Below are positions 60,297 through 64,000 of a stretch of 64,000 bases of DNA, piece after piece. The stretch comes from Lachnospiraceae bacterium (lineage in GTDB: Bacteria > Bacillota > Clostridia > Lachnospirales > Lachnospiraceae). The position numbers and the translations under genes are program-made. Each line of letters begins with the position of its first letter. Within the stretch, counting starts at the first letter, position 1. Location of the stretch: the NCBI GenBank assembly GCA_910574865.1, contig CAJTDN010000003.1, forward strand, positions 62,001-126,000, in the 5' to 3' direction. Below the pieces are notes generated by a model, which saw only the letters and a list, made by a program, of their open reading frames with translations, had not been told where the DNA came from and made no database searches.

Positions 60297-60515
60297 TCAC
60301 GCCGATTTCCGTGCGATTTGCTTATGGTTGAAGGTTATCTTCCCGCTCCTGCGGTTAAGGACATCGCCGCTGAACATGATTTTTTCATGTATCCCATCAG
60401 CCATGTACTTCGTCCAAATCTCATCCACCTTGAACCTGAATACGAATCCCTCGTCAAACGGCTTTGCAACCAGAACGTCACCGATTTCAACCTTTTTCGC
60501 TTCCTTTGTTGTCAT
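60297..60515 (-). CDS. Small phage protein, first gene of the first prophage operon
   Basis: The 72-residue product (MTTKEAKKVEIGDVLVAKPF, then FNHKQIARKSA) resembles a small beta-barrel. GGAGG precedes the ATG at 60515. It is the first gene after promoter P2 and, like the first gene after P1, is small and of unknown role. Confidence 0.6.
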   Translation of the reverse strand: MTTKEAKKVEIGDVLVAKPFDEGFVFRFKVDEIWTKYMADGIHEKIMFSGDVLNRRSGKITFNHKQIARKSA

Positions 60516-60558
60516 GACTCTTACCTCCAAGTTTTAGTTGTTGTTTGTTTATGTATGT

Positions 60559-60614
60559 ATTATAACACGCATCTGCGTATTTGTCAATAGTTTTACTTCT
60601 TGTTTTGCGATTTT
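60559..60614 (-). promoter_or_regulatory. Prophage promoter P2 with operator-like boxes
   Basis: On the minus strand TTGACA (60582-60587) and TATAAT (60559-60564) are 17 bases apart. Boxes TGCGTATTT (60574-60582) and TGCGATTTT (60606-60614) on the plus strand are 32 bases apart, the same geometry as at P1. ACGCATCTGCGT (60567-60578) is a palindrome whose core CGCATCTGCG recurs at 60629-60638. Confidence 0.8.
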
Positions 60615-60639
60615 TTCAAAATTATACTCGCATCTGCGT

Positions 60640-60985
60640 TCCTTATAAATGTCCAAGATGCCATGGTACAGAAATCTGGCCAAAAGTTGGTGCAGGAGCG
60701 GTTTTACTTCTCAGAAATTGTAAGATTTCTTACGTAAAATATGAACAAATTGTAAACAAAATCGGTCGTTTTCCATTGTTCCCGCTCGTTCTTTCCAGAT
60801 GGAGAAAATTCATATCCCCTTTATTTTATTGGATTTTTCACTGTTTTGATGTAAAAACCGTGTTAGGTTTCTCGTAAGATTTCTTACATGATTCCTAACA
60901 AAATTTTTGTAAGAAATCTTTACGAGATATTAGAGATAAAGAGATTAGAGATATATAATATATGGTCAGATGTGGAAATCTGACC
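60640..60985. other. AT-rich control region with repeated dyads
   Basis: No gene is seen between P2 and the antitoxin promoter. GTAAGATTTCTTAC occurs at 60720-60733 and 60874-60887, and GTAAGAAATCTTTAC at 60909-60923; the last two are halves of a larger inverted repeat (60871-60926). GGTCAGAT/ATCTGACC (60964-60985) is a hairpin. It could hold operator sites, a replication origin or the end of the lysis transcript. Confidence 0.5.
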
Positions 60986-61065
60986 GTCCTTTCCGAAGTT
61001 CTCATTTGAGCCTTTTATTCAAATATGCGTTTCTATAATATGGGGGATTCTTGATTCAAAACACA

Positions 61066-61094
61066 TTGACTTTTCTGCCGATTTAGGTTATTAT
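61066..61094 (+). promoter_or_regulatory. Promoter of the antitoxin RNA
   Basis: TTGACT (61066-61071) and TATTAT (61089-61094) on the plus strand are 17 bases apart. It is the only good plus-strand promoter in this part of the prophage and points at the end of the toxin gene. Confidence 0.65.
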
Positions 61095-61100
61095 CTAAAC

Positions 61101-61216
61101 AGAAAAGGGCATCTGCTGGGAACAGACACCCTTCGGGCGTTTCCGATAGACGGTTAGCCCAGATTATATGTAGCAAAATAGCCGCTCAGTTTTCTGGACC
61201 GGGGCGGCTATTTCTG
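61101..61216 (+). ncRNA. Candidate antisense RNA of a type I toxin-antitoxin pair
   Basis: A transcript from the 61066 promoter would run about 115 bases through GGGCATCTG/CAGACACCC (an imperfect stem) and end at the hairpin AAATAGCCGC/GCGGCTATTT. Its last part overlaps the end of the toxin mRNA on the other strand, as in the TxpA/RatA-type arrangement. It has no coding frame of interest. Confidence 0.6.
61176..61213. terminator. Shared terminator of toxin mRNA and antisense RNA
   Basis: AAATAGCCGC (61176-61185) and GCGGCTATTT (61204-61213) form a perfect 10-bp stem. It overlaps the last codons of the toxin gene and ends in T-rich DNA on the plus strand. Confidence 0.7.
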
Positions 61217-61312
61217 TGTATTGTTATTATCTCTGTTTCCGATGGCGTATCCGAGACCAAACGCCGTCAGCACAAGGCTGATTACCGCTATCAATCCTTC
61301 AATCGTCAACAT
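61208..61312 (-). CDS. Small hydrophobic holin-like toxin, 34 residues
   Basis: The frame reads MLTIEGLIAVISLVLTAFGL then GYAIGNRDNNNTQK: one membrane helix and a polar tail, the form of the holin-like toxin family in Firmicute prophages. GGAGGGC precedes the ATG. A perfect hairpin overlaps its stop codon, and a plus-strand promoter faces it. It is too small for usual gene calls. Confidence 0.7.
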   Translation of the reverse strand: MLTIEGLIAVISLVLTAFGLGYAIGNRDNNNTQK

Positions 61313-61526
61313 CCACTTAGCCCTCCTTTCCCAGATTCCCTTTCGGGTTTCTATGTACACGGAGGGTCACAGTCCCTCCGAAGAGGGCCAACCGCCTACC
61401 ATCCTGGTAGCACCCACAGAAATGCTACCACACAATCCGGCAAATTTCAACCTTTTTCTTCCAGCACGATCCTCCTGGCGAACCTTAAAAGGCTCCGGCC
61501 ATCAACACCGAAGCCCTTCGTACGCA
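61313..61526 (-). promoter_or_regulatory. Structured leader of the toxin gene
   Basis: No gene lies here. Hairpins GGAGGG/CCCTCC (61361-61379) and GGTAGC/GCTACC (61407-61430) would fold in the mRNA before the toxin ATG. TTGAAA and TAGCAT (about 61423-61450) are a possible promoter. Such leaders hide the ribosome site of type I toxins. Confidence 0.5.
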
Positions 61527-62549
61527 TCACCCATACATCTTATTCACCATCCGCTGCACCGCATTAGCATCGTAACCGGCAGCCCACAGACGGTTCACTC
61601 TATCCTGCCCGCTCCCCCACTTGCCAGCCCAAACTTCCCTGGCTAGCTGCTCGACGGTCTTGCCACCGGACGGTGATGTCTTCACTCCCAGTTTCTGGTT
61701 GACCAGGTTCTGAATGACATTCGGGTCGTAACCCGCCGAACGGAGGCGGTTCGTACGGTCGCTCCCGTTGCCCCACTTGCCGTTGATGACCTCCTGCGCG
61801 ATCTGGTCATTGGATTTTCTGGCCGGAGCCGTAGACGCGCCGCCCTTGTATGTACCGGCCAGCATCCTATTGACGATGGACTGAATCGCGTCGGCATCGT
61901 ACCCTGCAGCCCGCAGGCGGTTCGTGCGGTCCTGACCGTTACCCCACGCTCCGTTGATAACCTCGCGGGCGATTTCCTCGTTGGACTTTTTCGCGGTGTC
62001 CGCGCCCAGGGTCTGTTGCGGGGCTGACGCGCCGCTACCGGCAACGCCAAGCCTCTTGTTCACCTCGTCGGCCAGCTGCGGCATCCGGCTTTTCAGGTAG
62101 GGACCGGGGCAGTTCGTGGCCGCGTACATGTCGTGCGTTTTCAAGTTTCCGTCTTTCCCGCCAGTCCAGACGAGTTTCGGGATTCCGTTCCTCCGGCAGA
62201 TATCAACGCAAAGCTCCACAAGCGTGTTCCACGATGCTTCTGATATCGGCCAGTCACCGCCGGTGGAACTGTTCGCGACCTCGATGGTCACCGCCCGCCG
62301 GTCTGCAGCCGCGTTGCTCGTTGTCCACGGCCGTTCGCTCTCGTCCACGTGCAATCCAACGCCTCCGTAAACATCGATGCTGTAGGTTGACGATGCTTGG
62401 CGTTTCGGGTCGGCAAACAAGTCCCCGATTGTCTGCAGGCTCAAGTTTCCCGCCTGATGGTGCGGGATGATGTCCGTGATTCTCTCCCCGTTCCGCGACG
62501 AGCGGTTCGGACTTATTTTCGTGTAGCTTACAAGGCTGGAGTTACTCAT
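61527..62549 (-). CDS. N-acetylmuramoyl-L-alanine amidase (phage endolysin)
   Basis: A 340-residue endolysin. The N-terminal Amidase_2 domain (about 1-165) has the zinc ligands His in DIIPHHQAG and the pair in KTHDMYAATNCPGPYL. Three C-terminal CW_7-like cell-wall repeats follow, with EVINGAWGNGQDRTNRLRAA, then EVINGKWGNGSDRTNRLRSA and EVWAGKWGSGQDRVNRLWAA. It cuts the amide bond between muramic acid and the peptide. The ATG at 62549 has AAGGGGG at good spacing; it overlaps a 31-residue acidic gene. Confidence 0.93.
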   Translation of the reverse strand: MSNSSLVSYTKISPNRSSRNGERITDIIPHHQAGNLSLQTIGDLFADPKRQASSTYSIDVYGGVGLHVDESERPWTTSNAAADRRAVTIEVANSSTGGDWPISEASWNTLVELCVDICRRNGIPKLVWTGGKDGNLKTHDMYAATNCPGPYLKSRMPQLADEVNKRLGVAGSGASAPQQTLGADTAKKSNEEIAREVINGAWGNGQDRTNRLRAAGYDADAIQSIVNRMLAGTYKGGASTAPARKSNDQIAQEVINGKWGNGSDRTNRLRSAGYDPNVIQNLVNQKLGVKTSPSGGKTVEQLAREVWAGKWGSGQDRVNRLWAAGYDANAVQRMVNKMYG

Positions 62550-62637
62550 CCTCGTCATCCCCCTTCCCGTTCGTCAGTTCTTCCAACGCTTCCTCTGAAA
62601 TCTCCACGCCGTTAATGTCATAAATCTTCTCATCCAT
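62542..62637 (-). CDS. Small acidic phage protein, 31 residues
   Basis: The frame MDEKIYDINGVEISEEALEE ends with a very acidic tail (KGDDEDE). An AGGAAAAGG site precedes its ATG at 62637 and its end overlaps the amidase start. It lies between the holin and amidase genes. Similar short proteins occur in Clostridial phage lysis modules; function unknown. A weak hairpin with T-run lies upstream (62670-62700). Confidence 0.5.
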   Translation of the reverse strand: MDEKIYDINGVEISEEALEELTNGKGDDEDE

Positions 62638-62706
62638 TTTCCTTTTCCTCGCTTTCTTTTTTCTTAAATCCCGGCCAGTTTTGCCGGTATAAAAAAGAGG
62701 ACGATG

Positions 62707-63126
62707 TCACTCGTCCCCAATGTCAATGTTCGTGTAATCCTTGTCCCGGAGCTGCAATAGCACGTCCTTTAATTTTTGCGGTATCGGGATGAACATCGCC
62801 GCGTTCTCCAATAGGCTCAATCCCTCGTTCGCGATATAGAACATGATGACCACCTCCCGGAGCGGGACGGCGTTATTCATCCAGTTCTGAACCACGAACG
62901 CCGCCGCAATCAGGACGAACATGACCACTTTCTTCAGCAGTCCCCCGAACCCGATTTCGGATGACAGGCTCTTCGTATGTATGCCCTTGGCAATCCCGGT
63001 CAAATAATCCAGCACCGCCAAGGCCAGGATTGCCTTAAGCGACACGTCCCATCCTCCGAGCCAGTATGTAATCCCACCGCCGATAACGCCAAACACGACG
63101 CTGATCCAGTTAAATAATTTCTCCAT
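62707..63126 (-). CDS. Phage holin (phage_holin_4_1/Cph1/TcdE-like)
   Basis: The 139-residue protein starts MEKLFNWISVVFGVIGGGIT and has three to four hydrophobic segments, with AVLDYLTGIAKGIHTKSLSS conserved in the TcdE/Cph1 holin family. Holins permit the endolysin to reach the wall. GAGG precedes the ATG at 63126. The frame is open further upstream to an ATG at 63213 behind GGAGGAGG, giving a 29-residue soluble N-terminal extension (RIRAPDGGVWELENWEYYGK). Confidence 0.9.
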   Translation of the reverse strand: MEKLFNWISVVFGVIGGGITYWLGGWDVSLKAILALAVLDYLTGIAKGIHTKSLSSEIGFGGLLKKVVMFVLIAAAFVVQNWMNNAVPLREVVIMFYIANEGLSLLENAAMFIPIPQKLKDVLLQLRDKDYTNIDIGDE

Positions 63127-63232
63127 GGTTTTACCTCGCTTTCCGTAATATTCCCAGTTTTCAAGTTCCCAAACGCCCCCGTCCGGCGCGCGGATTCTGT
63201 GTGTCATCCTCATGACCGTCCTCCTCCTTTCC

Positions 63233-64000
63233 TTACCAGTCCCCGTAATAGTCAAAAATGTCAAACATGCAGTATACCGTCCCGTTCCCGGGGATTGTCA
63301 GGTTCCCTGATGTCTGGATTCCGATATCCCCGTTCTTCGCAACAATCGCCTGGTTCACGAAAAAATTATCCTTGCTCTGCGTACTCCCGACAACCTTTAT
63401 CACAAACGGGAGGGTTTTGGTGGCCCCGGACATTCCAATATTACCAATATCGGCCAGATAAATCCCTTTTGTTGATGCCCCGGTTTGCAATTCTGGCAAT
63501 AAAACTTGCGAGTCGGCACTGCCGTTTTGTATCCTCACGAGTGCCCTCGCACTGATAATCTTGTTTACCGTGTCAAGCATCACCCTTCCGGACGCGTTGC
63601 ATGTTATGGCTCCCCGCAAGCCTCCCACGTTCGTCACGCTTCTCTTCACGGACTGGGTGTCGGAAAGCTTGATTCCATCGGGAACCAAGGCGAATGGGAA
63701 GTGGTTGATATTTTGGGCATCATGATTATAAATCCTCAAAGCTCCGTTATAGGCATCAATTGACCAGTAACCTCCTTCTGCCGCGCTTGGATAAATTTTC
63801 ACGACTCCACCGCTACTGTTATCAAGTACCTTCACGGAAGTCCCGTCAACCTCTCTTGCCGCCCCCTCGAACACATTGGTTCCCTCCGTGGCGGAGGAAA
63901 TAATACGCTTGTTATTGGTTGCGTCCCAAAGGTAAAAATTCCCGGAACCATTCGCCGTGCCTGCCCATATCGACCGGTTTTTGTCCCTCCAATACACGTT
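63233..64000 (-). CDS. Phage tail fibre / receptor-binding protein, C-terminal part
   Basis: The frame runs off the right edge; 256 residues are visible, Gly/Asn/Thr-rich with repeated beta-strand patterns (GNFYLWDATNNKRIISSATE, then YWSIDAYNGALRIYNHDAQN) typical of tail-spike/fibre proteins. No catalytic motif. Just downstream, in the direction of transcription, are the holin and amidase genes. Confidence 0.7.
   Translation of the reverse strand, partial: NVYWRDKNRSIWAGTANGSGNFYLWDATNNKRIISSATEGTNVFEGAAREVDGTSVKVLDNSSGGVVKIYPSAAEGGYWSIDAYNGALRIYNHDAQNINHFPFALVPDGIKLSDTQSVKRSVTNVGGLRGAITCNASGRVMLDTVNKIISARALVRIQNGSADSQVLLPELQTGASTKGIYLADIGNIGMSGATKTLPFVIKVVGSTQSKDNFFVNQAIVAKNGDIGIQTSGNLTIPGNGTVYCMFDIFDYYGDW

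Larger units (their letters stand above)
44534..64000. mobile_element. Prophage, incomplete at the right window edge
   Basis: All genes from 44711 to the right edge are on the minus strand and are tightly packed, with start/stop overlaps, many under 120 codons. Typical phage products occur: tail fibre, holin, amidase, Rha, YopX, HNH nuclease, DUF5131 and an excisionase-like protein. Head, portal, terminase and integrase genes are not seen and should lie beyond the right edge or have been lost at the IS3/intron scar on the left. Confidence 0.85.

Noticed and set aside
60581-60877. Plus-strand 98-residue open frame in the prophage control region
   Set aside because: It starts in the P2 -35 area and crosses operator boxes and dyads; likely chance, despite a CPRC motif.

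Overview
The window looks like a chromosomal segment of a gut Lachnospiraceae-type Clostridium (low-to-mid GC Firmicute). The evidence is the AGGAGG-type ribosome sites, a preQ1-controlled queT-queF-queC unit, a DUF6483 protein, a CarD-type regulator, a large lipoprotein solute-binding protein beside an AraC regulator and a sulfatase, meso-diaminopimelate dehydrogenase, and two copies of the AAA-ATPase-like/PD-(D/E)XK family. No tRNA, rRNA or CRISPR array was seen.

1-24.7 kb is ordinary chromosome. It holds purF and the start of purB, an acetyltransferase, a two-gene Fe-S cassette, a two-component system with an ABC exporter, a MATE efflux pump divergent from a LysR regulator, and a glycan-related locus (AraC regulator, solute-binding lipoprotein, sulfatase) with a decayed second copy of the binding-protein gene. 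The queuosine precursor operon behind a preQ1-I riboswitch and a lipoprotein Ntn-type hydrolase follow.

24.7-31.2 kb is a small defence-like island: a Sau3AI/MutH-type restriction enzyme with its cytosine methyltransferase, a small SMC-like ATPase, a second AAA/PD-(D/E)XK protein and a frameshifted XRE regulator with a hairpin over its start. 31.2-43.5 kb is metabolism: an acetyltransferase, an FMN reductase-like protein, a GH43 glycosidase, a TetR regulator, lactate dehydrogenase, an unknown membrane protein with a structured leader, a cupin, diaminopimelate dehydrogenase, a CarD regulator with a hairpin leader, and an amylosucrase-like enzyme coupled to fructokinase.

43.6-44.5 kb is a junction scar: an IS3 transposase with an internal deletion fused to the first 100 bases of a group II intron that sits just after a terminator hairpin. 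From about 44.5 kb to the right edge is a prophage, every gene on the minus strand. Read in its own direction it runs tail fibre, holin, amidase, a small hydrophobic toxin facing a plus-strand RNA (candidate type I toxin-antitoxin), a control region, then two operons of mostly small unknown genes. Each operon starts at a consensus promoter (TTGACA-17-TATAAT), and both promoters share a 31-base block and the same pair of operator-like boxes. An XRE protein encoded last in the first operon is the natural candidate to bind both. The second operon carries ParB-like, Rha, YopX, radical-SAM-like DUF5131 and PAPS-reductase-like proteins, a possible nucleic-acid modification set. No integrase or structural genes other than the tail fibre lie inside the window.
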